Below, piece by piece: positions 25,311 to 35,556 of a stretch of 64,000 bases of DNA. The DNA comes from Ruminococcus gauvreauii (GTDB lineage Bacteria; Bacillota; Clostridia; Lachnospirales; Lachnospiraceae). The stretch lies in contig NZ_CP102290.1 in NCBI RefSeq assembly GCF_025151995.1, positions 124,001-188,000 of the forward strand, given 5' to 3'. Made by a program: the position numbers and the translations under genes. The notes under the pieces were generated by a model that was given only the letters and a program-made list of their open reading frames with translations, was not told where the DNA came from and ran no database searches. Each line of letters begins with the position of its first letter. Within the stretch, counting starts at the first letter, position 1.

Positions 25311-25935
25311 GTTCTTCCTTTCATTGTCTGGTTATAGTTCATGATTTTAGAACCGTTACATTTTATGTCATATTCCTTCTTAATGAAGGAGTTTTTCGTT
25401 CTTAATTAAATTCTGTGCTTTCTTCCATAAAATCTGGGTTGTGCCTGACCATTGTCACTGGAGGCAATACTGTTGGTTTAATCTTTCCCATTATATACAT
25501 TTTGAGAGAGAACTTCAAGTAGATATCCTTTATCAGTCCGCAGGTTCCGGCTTTTTGTTGTTCCACAAGGACATGAGTAAAGGGAACCCATGCAGGCGGC
25601 GTTGTAAATTCACCTTAAAAGGGGGCTATCGGGAAATGACGGATTTTAGCCCCTCGGATACAAAATAGCAGCACCCCGGTGAAAATCATGCCTTCAGGCA
25701 TCTGTTTTTTCACCGGGGTGCTGTTCTGTATTTTTGTTCGTTCTTCATATCCTGTTTTAAAGCGCACAAAAGAAAGGTCCTGTGGTTTCTGAAGCATTCT
25801 TCTGCTACGCCAAGCCCTGCTCCGCTTTCCCCTCGTATTTCTCGATCTCCCCCAAAAACCGGCTGAATTTTGTGTGATATAAGAATTATGCGCGGAGTCG
25901 TATATTTCGGGCGCCGCGCTCTGCACATACCTGTT
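25311..25935. other. 625-bp gene-free region with nested hairpins
   Basis: No convincing gene is seen. A 32-codon minus-strand ORF (25402-25500, containing GKIKPTVLPPVTMVRHNPDF) and a 75-codon plus-strand ORF (25441-25668) lack support. A GGGGCTA/TAGCCCC dyad lies at 25622-25653, next to the larger terminator. The region separates the housekeeping block from the signalling island and may be a junction. Confidence 0.5.
25669..25723. terminator. 17-bp stem terminator with inner hairpin
   Basis: CAGCACCCCGGTGAAAA (25669-25685) pairs with TTTTCACCGGGGTGCTG (25707-25723); an inner ATGCCT/AGGCAT stem lies in the loop. Probably terminates the signalling operon ending at 25936, read on the minus strand. 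Confidence 0.75.
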
Positions 25936-28900
25936 CTATTGTGCACATTTATCGAGCAGCTGCGTGAGCTTTTCATACAGAACGTTCACATCCAGAGGCT
26001 TGGCGATATGGGCGTCCATCCCCGCTTCCCAAGCCTCCTTCACGTCCTTCTCAAAGGCATTGGCAGTCATGGCGATGATGGGAATGCTCCTGGCGTCGGC
26101 TCTCATATCCGCCCGGATGGTCCGGGCTGCCTCATAACCATCCATCACCGGCATCTGAATATCCATCAGTATGGCGTCATAGGTCCCGGGTGCCGCCGCC
26201 CGGAATTCTTCCACAGCCAGCGCCCCATTGCCTCTGACCTCAGTCTTTGCCCCGCACATCCCCAGGATCTCGCAGACGATTTCAGCATTGATCTCATTGT
26301 CTTCCGCTACCAGAAAGCGGCGTCCCAGAAAGAGATGCCCGTCGATTTTATCCAGCGGCTGCAGCTCAGGTGTCAGCTGACTTGTTCCTTCCGGCGCTGT
26401 CTCAACTTTCAGTTCGACCTGGAATGCGGTACCTTTATTTGGCTCACTCTGCACAGATATATGTCCCTCCATCAGGTCGACCAGTCCCTTGACAATGCTC
26501 AGCCCCAGTCCGGACCCTTCCATGCGGGATACTGCGCGGCTGCGGACGAACGGCTCAAAGAGATGTGTCAGAGTCTCTTCCTCCATTCCAATCCCCGTGT
26601 CGCTGATGGTGAAGCGGTAACATGCCCATTGACTTTTCTCCGCTGCCGGAAGTTCGTCCACCATAAAACGCACGGTGCCTCCCCGCGGTGTGAATTTGAC
26701 CGCATTGCCCAGAATATTGATCAGAATCTGAGTGATGCGCAGGATATCCCCATAAAAATAAGGGTTTCTTATCCGGCCAAGCCGAATATCATATTGCAGC
26801 CCTGCCTGGTCCGCCTGAGGCATGATAATCTCTCCGACCTGCTTCACCAGGTCCGGCAGATAAATGCGCTCCCGGTTTAACGTGATCTTAGCGCTCTCTA
26901 TCCGGTTCATGTCCAAAATATCGTTGATCAGGCTCAGCAGATGGTTGGAGGAAGCGGATATTTTCTGCAGGCAGTCCTGAACCCGGCAGGGATCGCCGAT
27001 GTTGGCTTTCGCCAGCGTAGTCATCCCCATGATGGCGTTCATAGGTGTGCGGATGTCGTGGCTCATTGCCGACAGGAAGTCGCTCTTAGCCTGACTTGCC
27101 TGCCGGGACAGCAAAAGAGCACGCTCAAGCTCCGCTTTGGCGGCCCGCTCCGTGTTCAGCATATCCGTCACATCTGCCCTCACCATACAAACGGTCTTAT
27201 GGTTTAGATCTCCCCACAATACATTGACCTGCTTGTACCGCAGACCTTCCTCCCCCTGATAGGGAAGAACGAAATCGTAGCCCTCCGGCTTTTCTTTCAG
27301 TTTACGAAGCAAAGTTTCCAGATGAAATATTTTTTTTATGACCTCACGTTCAGCCGCTGTCTCATAATAGCCGACGAGATTATCCAGCACGGCGTTATAG
27401 TTCTGCGCGTTATGGGGAGGCAGATTTTCCAGGACCATCTGTCTGGTATACATGGTTAAGGTCCCAGCAGAGGCATCGATGAATCCTGCGAGTTCACAGG
27501 TATAAGCGATTACTCTGAGCAGCCGCTGCTGTTCCCGTATAGAATCGGTAATATCCGTCCTGGACAGGCATACCCTGCCCAGCCTCAGGTCAATAGGAGA
27601 AACCGTTATATTCTTGGCCCGGACATCCCCACTTTCGTCTTCCATAGAGAAAGCAAACGTATAGGCCTGCCCCTGTTTCAACCGTTCTAACATACGATCA
27701 GGATTCAGACTGTCCAGATACTGCTCCCTGTCTCTGGGCACAACCCTGGATTCTGCCATCTGTGCCACAAAGAGCGAGTGACTCCCCTGCTGCGGCGGCA
27801 CACAGCCGGCATTGTCATCCCGGGACAGTACCTTATATGTGTCCCTCCTCAGGTCCACATCCGCGACAAAATCATAGCCTGTGACAGACAGCTGGTGAAC
27901 AACCCGTTCTGCAGCTATCTGCTCAGTGATATCCATGACTGTCAGTATTCCCGTGACGTCGCCGCTGTCCGGCGTGGACACCATACTCATTTCAACTTTT
28001 ACATACCGGCCGATCTCCTCGTTTGGAAGCATGACAAAGAAGTTCTTTACCTGCTTGGTCTCTCCGCGTTCATAGGCTGCCAGTGCCGGGCCGCCAAGAT
28101 ACGTGTTCAGAAACACCTGCCGCTCTTCATCCTCCACCACCAGAGCTGACAGACCGGTAAAAAATGTCTCACGGACAGAACCAAACGTCTTAAGCAGTTG
28201 CGCACCTGTCTGATCACTGATCTGTATAATCCGATCCTGTGTGATATTGCAGTGACCCATCACAAGAACATTAGGATCAGACTTCTGATAATGCCGCAGA
28301 AGAAGGTCGTTATACTGCTGCCGGACACGGGCGCGCTCCTCCCTCTCCTTCGTCATATCATTGTAGACGGAATAGATCTTCCTTACTCCTCCTTCATGCT
28401 CGATGAGAGACAGGGTGTTCTTCACCCACACATAATCCCCGGAACCTTTCAGGAGCCTGTACTCGATTTCCCAGTGGCTTTTCCCACTGACAAAATACGC
28501 TGCCAGCTGCTTGCGCACATGCTCCAGATCTTCCGGATGGACTCCTGTCAGAGCGTCTTTCTGATATAATTTCCAAGTATCTTCCAGTGACATCCCTGTA
28601 GTTGCTGCGAGTCCTTCTGATATATATTCGGGTATGATACTGCCGTCCTCTTCGTAGCGGACCACTACCACACCGCCCGGAAGATTTTTTAAAGTATTCT
28701 GAAAGTATTGTTCCAGGCGCCGCTGCTCCGTCACGTCGCTGTAGACCACATACAGAAACTCGCCCCCATCAGATCCGGTCCTTCGGGAACCCTCGATGCA
28801 TATCCACCGGTATTCGCCAAATCCGTCATGAAATATCCTGCAGGTGTGCCGCAGCGTATCACCGCCGGCAATCAGACCGGCGAGACCTTCCTGCAGTGCC

Positions 28901-29097
28901 GCACGGTCATCCTCATGAACGCAGCGAAAGGTCACCTCTTCCCTGACACGGGCAATATATTGATTGTTATGCCCAAGCACATCAAAAAAAGCCGGATTAT
29001 GATACATTGGATAAAGCTGCCCCCGTTCCACACGGTAAATGCACATACCGCTGGGAATACTGTCAAGAACCTCTTTCAATTTATTGTTCAGCTCCAT
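25936..29097 (-). CDS. PAS-containing hybrid sensor histidine kinase
   Basis: 1053 residues, no transmembrane segment. PAS domains at about 1-130 and 135-255, then a segment with the NITQDR pattern shared with its paralogues, further PAS-like modules to about 650, HisKA with MSHDIRTPMN (His680), HATPase with NILGNAVKFT, DTGIGM and GSGLGLSIV, then one receiver with phospho-acceptor Asp979 (LMDIQMP). It lacks the SnoaL-like N-domain of its neighbours. A hybrid kinase normally passes phosphate to an HPt protein; none is visible in the window. Last gene of the minus-strand unit that starts at 35303. Confidence 0.93.
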   Translation of the reverse strand: MELNNKLKEVLDSIPSGMCIYRVERGQLYPMYHNPAFFDVLGHNNQYIARVREEVTFRCVHEDDRAALQEGLAGLIAGGDTLRHTCRIFHDGFGEYRWICIEGSRRTGSDGGEFLYVVYSDVTEQRRLEQYFQNTLKNLPGGVVVVRYEEDGSIIPEYISEGLAATTGMSLEDTWKLYQKDALTGVHPEDLEHVRKQLAAYFVSGKSHWEIEYRLLKGSGDYVWVKNTLSLIEHEGGVRKIYSVYNDMTKEREERARVRQQYNDLLLRHYQKSDPNVLVMGHCNITQDRIIQISDQTGAQLLKTFGSVRETFFTGLSALVVEDEERQVFLNTYLGGPALAAYERGETKQVKNFFVMLPNEEIGRYVKVEMSMVSTPDSGDVTGILTVMDITEQIAAERVVHQLSVTGYDFVADVDLRRDTYKVLSRDDNAGCVPPQQGSHSLFVAQMAESRVVPRDREQYLDSLNPDRMLERLKQGQAYTFAFSMEDESGDVRAKNITVSPIDLRLGRVCLSRTDITDSIREQQRLLRVIAYTCELAGFIDASAGTLTMYTRQMVLENLPPHNAQNYNAVLDNLVGYYETAAEREVIKKIFHLETLLRKLKEKPEGYDFVLPYQGEEGLRYKQVNVLWGDLNHKTVCMVRADVTDMLNTERAAKAELERALLLSRQASQAKSDFLSAMSHDIRTPMNAIMGMTTLAKANIGDPCRVQDCLQKISASSNHLLSLINDILDMNRIESAKITLNRERIYLPDLVKQVGEIIMPQADQAGLQYDIRLGRIRNPYFYGDILRITQILINILGNAVKFTPRGGTVRFMVDELPAAEKSQWACYRFTISDTGIGMEEETLTHLFEPFVRSRAVSRMEGSGLGLSIVKGLVDLMEGHISVQSEPNKGTAFQVELKVETAPEGTSQLTPELQPLDKIDGHLFLGRRFLVAEDNEINAEIVCEILGMCGAKTEVRGNGALAVEEFRAAAPGTYDAILMDIQMPVMDGYEAARTIRADMRADARSIPIIAMTANAFEKDVKEAWEAGMDAHIAKPLDVNVLYEKLTQLLDKCAQ

Positions 29098-29130
29098 TTT
29101 CTGCCCCCTCTCAGCATGACCTGTCCTGGT

Positions 29131-32100
29131 TTATTCATTCTCCCGTCCCGCAATAAAATCATGCAGGACCTGAAACAGCCGCTCCGGCTCGATGGGTTTT
29201 GCCAGATGTGCATTCATCCCGGCCGCTTTGCTCTTTTCTACGTCTTCGTCAAAGGCGTTGGCGGTCATTGCAATGATAGGAATCGTACCGGCATCAGCAT
29301 TGGTCATATGCCGGATGTTATTGGCCGCCGTAAGCCCATCCATCTGGGGCATCCGGATGTCCATGAGGACAGCGTCATAACTGCCCGCTTCGGACTTACT
29401 GAACATCTCGATGGCACGCAATCCGTTTTCCGCCGTATCCACAGCAAAGCCCTTACTCTCCAGCAGGACCATAGCCACTTCTGTGTTGATGGCATTGTCC
29501 TCGACGAGCAGAACCCGGCGGCCGGTAAAATCAAACAGAGCTGAATTGTCCTCTGCCCCGGTCTCCTCCTTTTCGCCAAGCGCTCTGGAAAAGGCGGAAA
29601 TCAGGGAGGATTTGAACATTGGCTTGCTCATCAGCAGGTTGACTCCTGCCATCCTGGCCTCATGCTCTATGTTTGACCAGTCGTATGCAGTCATGATGAT
29701 GATGGTCACCTCCGGCCCTGCATCAGCACGGATACGGCGGGCGGTCTCGATGCCGTCCATATCAGGCATCTTCCAGTCGATGAGGATCATATCGTAGTAT
29801 TTGCCAGCCTCATGCAGCTTACGTACCTGTTCGATGGCCTTTTGGCCGCTGTCCACCCATTCCGCAGTGACTCCCATTTCTCTGAGTGTGAGCACTGCGC
29901 TTTCACACACAGCTACATCATCATCGACGACCAGTGTCCTCAGTGCAGAAAAATTGGGATTTGTCTTTTTTCTGCTGCGGCGCACCATTTCTTCATCCGT
30001 AATCCCCACCGGAACATCCACGGTGAATTCCGACCCGATTCCCTTGATGGAGCGAACGATGATCTTTCCCCCCATCAGATCTACGATACTCTTTGAAATG
30101 GCCAGGCCCAGTCCCGTGCCTCCATACAGCGCTGTGGTGCCCATGGATTCCTGTGCAAAAGGTTCGAACATATACTGGAGAAATTCCTCATCGATGCCGA
30201 TTCCTGTATCGTTGATGATAAAACGCAGTTCAGCACCATTCTTGATTTTCCTGTGTACCCCGACGGAGAAAGTGACTTTGCCTCCCTCACCGGTAAACTT
30301 AATGGCGTTGGACAGGATATTGATCAGGACCTGCTGCAGCTTCATGGCGTCCCCCATATAATAATCATCCATCGTTGGGTCTGTGATGCATTCGTAATCC
30401 ACATCTTTTGCCGCCGCCTGGCTGTAGCAGATAGTACTAAGGCTGCTTAGAAAATCCTCTATGGGTATTCTCTCATTTTTCAAAAGCATTTTTCCGCTCT
30501 CAATCCGGCTCATATCCAGGATGTCATTGATGAGGGAAAGTAAAAAACGGGAGGAAATCCCAATCTTTGAAATGCACTCCGAAACCTGCTCATCATTGCC
30601 AATGGCCTTAGCAGCGATGGCACTCATACCGATAATAGCGTTCATGGGGGTGCGGATTTCATGACTCATACGGGAAAGGAAATCTGTTTTGGCTGCGTTG
30701 GCCTGCCTGGCTGCGGTTAAAGCGGATGCCAGAGCTTCTTTCTGCTGCTGTTCCTGGCTGATGATATCAGTGACATCTGTGCGGGCAATGCATACGCGCC
30801 CAAGCTCCCGGCTGATATAAAAGACCTGAAACCGCTTAACCCGGTAATTTCCATATCCGTCACATGTCTTCGCCATAAAACTGTAGCTGCCATGTTCAGC
30901 TAACTCCTTCTGCATATAAACAAAATCCAGTTTTTTGAGATACTCACTCCCCTCAGACTCATCCATAATAGTTGCGGCGATCGTTCTGGCCTCCGCCTGG
31001 AACCGCCCTTTTTTTGGCATCATGTTCTCTACGCCGGGGCAAAAGGACACGACCTGGTAAGCGTCATTGCGGATGTCGATATCGGAAATGATCTCGTAAT
31101 CCAGCTCGGTCACTTTGCTCAGGAGCTGCTCCTGCATTTTTTGCTCTGTCATATCAATGGTATAAAAGAAAGCAATCACATCTTTGTTTTCCGGATTCTT
31201 ATGAAACCTGAAATTTGTTTTGCTCCAGAACATCCCTCCATCTTTTCTCTTCCGCAGAAACTCAAAACGATGATCTGTTTTTCCGGCGGCAAAATCTGAC
31301 AACACACGTTCCCTTCCAAGTACAGTGCGGAGGTATCCGCCATACTCAGAGTCCGCTGCAGAATCTGCCAGTTTTCTAATCGCCTGTTCATAGGTGTGTC
31401 CCGTCCGAGCGATGGCAGCGGCGTCCGTGGACTGGTAGCTCTCGACTCTGTCCTGCGTGACGTTGACACGGCCCTGAATACTGCCCTCAGTGGAAGCTGC
31501 CTGCGCAAAGTAGGCCAGTTCTTTTTCATAGAGCTCCCGTATCTGCCTCTGAGCCAGCTTCTCATCGGTAATATCCACAAAGACGCCATGGAAATACAGT
31601 ATTCCGTCATCTCCGGGCATCAGCTGGGCTTTCAGTGATATCCATTTGACATTTCCATCCTTGCAGACCAGCCGGTGTTCATCCCGTATAGTGTTGCCGC
31701 GGCCATTGTCCGCCATCAGCTTTTTGCGCACAGCTCCCAGATCTCCCGGGTAAACTACAGCAGCCATCCCATTCCCCAGTTCGACGAACTCTTCCCGGGT
31801 ATAACCCAGGAGCTCATACAGACCATCATTGGCATCTGCAACAGAAAAATTATCATCACACCTGACGCGAAACACCGCGCCGGGTACGTTGTTACAGAGA
31901 TGCATAACCTCATCCTGAGCCTTTTTCTGAGCCGTAATATCGATGCACACGGATATAATGGCCTGTCTGCCATTTTCCGCGGTGACAGCCCTCCCCAGAT
32001 CGTGCACCCAGATGTAAGAGCCATCCTGTTTCTTCATACGATACTCGACCCCATACTCACTGCCATCTGCCATCTGGCGGGTAACCTCCCTATCCACCAT

Positions 32101-32721
32101 AACCCGATCGTCCGGATGTATACAGTTTGAGATCATGCCCCCGATATCAGCAATAAATTCTTCTTCGCAGGTATAGCCAAGGTACTCCAGCATCCGATTG
32201 TTGATAAAATAAAAAGGGAAACCTTCTTCATTATATCCACCCATCATGCCGCCGGGCACGGAAGCACTAAGCAGATCCTGCCATTGCTTTGCGATGGACT
32301 CTACCACCAGTGTCCCGGGGTAATGTTCCTCACCCCGTTGGCTGTTTCCGGGCTCTGCAAACCATAATGTCCGCACACGCCAAGTGCCGCGCTGACGAAC
32401 AAGAGTAAAAAAGCCGCGCACACGCCAATGGTACTGTGTGCTTCTTAAGAGCATCCCCACGGACAGGTTGCGCATATCTGTGCCGATCTCCTGCTCCTGA
32501 AAGAGTGTGAGCTCAACCCCGAAAGGCTCCGTGATTTCCTGAACATCCCGCTTCAGGTATTCCCGCATCTCCCGTGGGCTGTGGGCAAACTCATCCTCTC
32601 CCGTGCCGACAAAGCAGAACTCATCGTCCAAAAAAGCACACACCTCGTCGACGCTTCGCCGCTCAAACCAGGCACTGCACAGTGTGCTCAGGGTCTCCCA
32701 GGCAGTCATCGTATTCAACAT
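29131..32721 (-). CDS. SnoaL-PAS hybrid sensor histidine kinase with two receivers
   Basis: 1196 residues. A SnoaL/NTF2-like domain (about 5-130) ends in an EHYPGTLV linker, then PAS domains (about 150-390), an uncharacterised region with NVTQDRVE, HisKA with MSHEIRTPMN (His687), HATPase, receiver 1 with Asp982 (LIDWKMP) and receiver 2 with Asp1121 (LMDIRMP). Start 32721 has AGGGAG eight bases upstream and overlaps the stop of the upstream gene by seven bases (ATGTTGA). Cytosolic; signal unknown. Very similar to the 45211 kinase and likely a duplicate. Confidence 0.93.
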   Translation of the reverse strand: MLNTMTAWETLSTLCSAWFERRSVDEVCAFLDDEFCFVGTGEDEFAHSPREMREYLKRDVQEITEPFGVELTLFQEQEIGTDMRNLSVGMLLRSTQYHWRVRGFFTLVRQRGTWRVRTLWFAEPGNSQRGEEHYPGTLVVESIAKQWQDLLSASVPGGMMGGYNEEGFPFYFINNRMLEYLGYTCEEEFIADIGGMISNCIHPDDRVMVDREVTRQMADGSEYGVEYRMKKQDGSYIWVHDLGRAVTAENGRQAIISVCIDITAQKKAQDEVMHLCNNVPGAVFRVRCDDNFSVADANDGLYELLGYTREEFVELGNGMAAVVYPGDLGAVRKKLMADNGRGNTIRDEHRLVCKDGNVKWISLKAQLMPGDDGILYFHGVFVDITDEKLAQRQIRELYEKELAYFAQAASTEGSIQGRVNVTQDRVESYQSTDAAAIARTGHTYEQAIRKLADSAADSEYGGYLRTVLGRERVLSDFAAGKTDHRFEFLRKRKDGGMFWSKTNFRFHKNPENKDVIAFFYTIDMTEQKMQEQLLSKVTELDYEIISDIDIRNDAYQVVSFCPGVENMMPKKGRFQAEARTIAATIMDESEGSEYLKKLDFVYMQKELAEHGSYSFMAKTCDGYGNYRVKRFQVFYISRELGRVCIARTDVTDIISQEQQQKEALASALTAARQANAAKTDFLSRMSHEIRTPMNAIIGMSAIAAKAIGNDEQVSECISKIGISSRFLLSLINDILDMSRIESGKMLLKNERIPIEDFLSSLSTICYSQAAAKDVDYECITDPTMDDYYMGDAMKLQQVLINILSNAIKFTGEGGKVTFSVGVHRKIKNGAELRFIINDTGIGIDEEFLQYMFEPFAQESMGTTALYGGTGLGLAISKSIVDLMGGKIIVRSIKGIGSEFTVDVPVGITDEEMVRRSRKKTNPNFSALRTLVVDDDVAVCESAVLTLREMGVTAEWVDSGQKAIEQVRKLHEAGKYYDMILIDWKMPDMDGIETARRIRADAGPEVTIIIMTAYDWSNIEHEARMAGVNLLMSKPMFKSSLISAFSRALGEKEETGAEDNSALFDFTGRRVLLVEDNAINTEVAMVLLESKGFAVDTAENGLRAIEMFSKSEAGSYDAVLMDIRMPQMDGLTAANNIRHMTNADAGTIPIIAMTANAFDEDVEKSKAAGMNAHLAKPIEPERLFQVLHDFIAGRENE

Positions 32722-35303
32722 TCGTTTGCTCCCTTCCATGGCATGCACTCGCCCCTGCCGCTGTTTTTTGCAGCGTACAGTGCTTCATCGGCCCGCCGAA
32801 TGATTTCCTGTATTGGCTCTTTGTCGTGCCAGAGCGCGACGCCGGCAGAGCACGCCGCTGTATCCAGATCGGCATAGCGGCTCCTGTAAAAGGCATGACA
32901 GATGTCTGCCCCCTTTTTCAGGGCGTCGTCCAGAGAGCGCATCTGCCGCATTACCACGAGGAACTCGTCTCCCCCCAGCCGTACCAGCACGTCATCCGCA
33001 CGCGTATGTGCGCGCAGCAGGGAAGCAAAGTGAATGATCAGATGATCACCTTCCACATGTCCGTACTTATCATTAAATTGCTTCAGTTCATCCAGATCAA
33101 ACATAAAGACCGCTGAAGCCGCCTCCCGCCTCAGCGTTTCTGTTATAGTGTCCAGCCCCCGGCGGTTGAGAAGGCCTGTCATGGAATCCCGGCAGGCCTC
33201 ATCCTGCAGCACATGCGTCCTCTCCTGAAGGGAATGAATACTGACAGCCCGCAGTACTCTTCTGCGCAGAACTTTCTGGCTGTGTGGTTTTGCCGCATAG
33301 TCGGCGGCTCCGTGCTCTATTGCATACTGCTCCAGTTCCAACGGCCCCGCCGCAATGATCTGAACCTCCCATCCTCCCCGCTCCTTCTGTACCGCATCCA
33401 GGATGCGTAAGCTGCCCGACTCAGGCAGCGTCATGCTCAGGATTACAGCTGCCACTTCAGACCAGCTGCTCCCCAGCACTCTGAGAGTGTCCTCACAACT
33501 GACAGCCTCACGCACCTCAAACCTGTCAGAAAACGTCCTGCGCACCTGGGCACGATATTCTGCGTCCTCGTCTGCCACCAGCAGGATTCTTTCTCTGTGC
33601 ACTGCTGAGGCTTCACTCTGACTGCTCACCGTGACCCCGGTTGGCGGAGACGCACTCAGTATTGCTTCGAAATCCCTGACAGGCATAGGTTTTGCGAAGT
33701 AGTAACCCTGGGCATAATCACACCCGTCAAGCTGAAGCCGCTCCAGCTGCTCCCGGGTCTCTACGCCCTCTGCGACCACGCTCAATTTCATCCAGCGTGC
33801 CATGCTCACAATAAACGGCAGGATACCCTGGCCGGACGGCCTGGTGATCTCAGTGTGTATGAATTTCATATCCAGTTTCAGCACATCGATAGGCATTTCT
33901 GTGAGCATATTCAGAGACGAGTAACCGCTGCCGAAATCGTCCATCTCGATAATGAATCCCAGCTTGTGCAGACACCCCAGAGTTTCTACGATCCGCTTTG
34001 GGGTCTCTGTATAAGCGCTTTCTGTTATCTCCAGATGGAGGCGGGAAGGCGCCAGTCCGTAGCGCTGAACCATAGAGCTCAGAACCTCCGTCAGGTCTGT
34101 GTTGTGAATATCCATCCGTGAGACATTGACCGAAATGCTGATAGCGGGATAGCCTTTCTTATCCCACTCCTGCAGAAGAGCGCAGACCTGCTCCCAGACA
34201 TACTGGTCCAGTTTTGTGATAAAGCCGTTGCGCTCAAAGATGGGGATGAACTCAGCCGGCGGCTGCAGCCCCCATTCCGGGTGGTTCCACCGCACCAGAG
34301 CTTCTGCCCCAGCCAGCCACCCGTCCCAGATCTGATACTTAGGCTGCAGGTAGACTTCGAACTGTCCAGCATCCAAGGCTGTTTCCATACAGTCTGTAAT
34401 GGCCTGGCGGCGCAGCAGCTTGCCGCGCAGGTTATCATCGTAGAGGGCGAAGTGTCTGCCATATTTGCCCTTGATGCTCTGCGCAGCCAGCAATGCCCTG
34501 TCACATATCTGCTCTACAGAAACCTCTCTGTCTTCTACTGTATAGATACCATACTTCATTACCACATTCTGATCGCCGAAGCCGCTGTTTATTCTGGTAT
34601 CGGACTGGGTAAACATCTCATCCGAATAGTCTTCCCGATGCTCCAGAAGACAGGCAAACTGATCTGCCCCCATCCGCCCGCAGATACCGTGGTCCCCCAG
34701 CCTCTGCGTGTACAGGCCGGCTACCTGCTGCAGCAGACGGTCACCGGCTGCAACACCGAAGGTATCGTTGATCAGCTTGAAATCCTCGATGTCAGAACAG
34801 AGGATATCATATTTCACATCCGGATTCCCATACAGGATGTCCCTGGCCTGCTGGCAGAAGAATTCCTTGCTGTATACTCCGGTGACACGGTCATACCGGA
34901 GCTCATTGATAAGAGCAGATGTTTCCCGCAGATGGGTAATGCCTGCTATCCGGTGCAGGATGATCTGGGGGCGGTAGGGTTTGGTGAGAAAATCCGTGGC
35001 ACCATGGGCCAGAGCCGCCACCTCGTCCTCCTCGCTGTCGTTTGACGTGGTCACAATGACCGGGACAGCAGCGACACGTGGATCTGCCTTAATGTGCTGA
35101 AGAAAGGTGTATCCATCCATGACGGGCATGTAGATATCTAACAGGATCAGGGATATTCCAACACCGTATTTCTCCAGAACAGAAAGCGCCTGCGACCCGT
35201 TTTCCGCCTCCAGAATTGTATATTCCGGTGCCAGGATAGCCACCAGCGCTGCCCTGTTAATCTCATTATCCTCAACCACTAAAATCTTTTTATTCAATAA
35301 CAT
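32715..35303 (-). CDS. REC-GGDEF-EAL-REC-GGDEF cyclic-di-GMP protein
   Basis: 862 residues. Order: receiver with Asp in LLDIYMP; a GGDEF domain whose motif is GADQF, so probably inactive; an EAL domain with EALVRW, LEITES, MDDFGSG, LKLD and AEGVE, all phosphodiesterase residues kept; a second receiver with ILSMTLP, where the phospho-acceptor Asp is missing; and a C-terminal canonical GGDEF with an RADD inhibitory I-site five residues before it. It could both make and break cyclic-di-GMP, with the first receiver as switch. Adjacent kinase genes overlap it. Start has only a weak ribosome site. Confidence 0.92.
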   Translation of the reverse strand: MLLNKKILVVEDNEINRAALVAILAPEYTILEAENGSQALSVLEKYGVGISLILLDIYMPVMDGYTFLQHIKADPRVAAVPVIVTTSNDSEEDEVAALAHGATDFLTKPYRPQIILHRIAGITHLRETSALINELRYDRVTGVYSKEFFCQQARDILYGNPDVKYDILCSDIEDFKLINDTFGVAAGDRLLQQVAGLYTQRLGDHGICGRMGADQFACLLEHREDYSDEMFTQSDTRINSGFGDQNVVMKYGIYTVEDREVSVEQICDRALLAAQSIKGKYGRHFALYDDNLRGKLLRRQAITDCMETALDAGQFEVYLQPKYQIWDGWLAGAEALVRWNHPEWGLQPPAEFIPIFERNGFITKLDQYVWEQVCALLQEWDKKGYPAISISVNVSRMDIHNTDLTEVLSSMVQRYGLAPSRLHLEITESAYTETPKRIVETLGCLHKLGFIIEMDDFGSGYSSLNMLTEMPIDVLKLDMKFIHTEITRPSGQGILPFIVSMARWMKLSVVAEGVETREQLERLQLDGCDYAQGYYFAKPMPVRDFEAILSASPPTGVTVSSQSEASAVHRERILLVADEDAEYRAQVRRTFSDRFEVREAVSCEDTLRVLGSSWSEVAAVILSMTLPESGSLRILDAVQKERGGWEVQIIAAGPLELEQYAIEHGAADYAAKPHSQKVLRRRVLRAVSIHSLQERTHVLQDEACRDSMTGLLNRRGLDTITETLRREAASAVFMFDLDELKQFNDKYGHVEGDHLIIHFASLLRAHTRADDVLVRLGGDEFLVVMRQMRSLDDALKKGADICHAFYRSRYADLDTAACSAGVALWHDKEPIQEIIRRADEALYAAKNSGRGECMPWKGANEC

Positions 35304-35556
35304 GGTTCTGTACCTGACCTTTTTTCTTGTTCGTCCATTCCCGTGGAAGCAGTCTCAGCTGAACAGACGGGGAGTATGCGTCAATCAAAATGACATATAA
35401 TATACAGGAACTTATGACTTCTTATAGTTTACTCGATTTGTCATGAGACTTCAAGGAAAAACGCGAAATCAGCAGCAAAATCCATATCATTTTCAATGAC
35501 ATTCTATTGTCAATTACTTTGATGCATGGTATACTTTGAAAACAGGGAGGTGGACT
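35304..35556. promoter_or_regulatory. Divergent control region with AATGAC/GTCAAT dyads
   Basis: TTGTCA (35507-35512) and TATACT (35530-35535), 17-bp spacing, form the plus-strand promoter of the HTH gene. AATGAC (35495-35500), eight bases, GTCAAT (35509-35514) overlaps its -35. A GTCAAT-CAAA-ATGAC dyad is at 35380-35394. Similar motifs occur at 44974-45113. Confidence 0.6.

Noticed and set aside
25402..25668. ORFs of 32 (minus) and 75 (plus) codons in the gene-free region
   Set aside because: No ribosome binding site or family could be recognised; the plus-strand one overlaps a hairpin.
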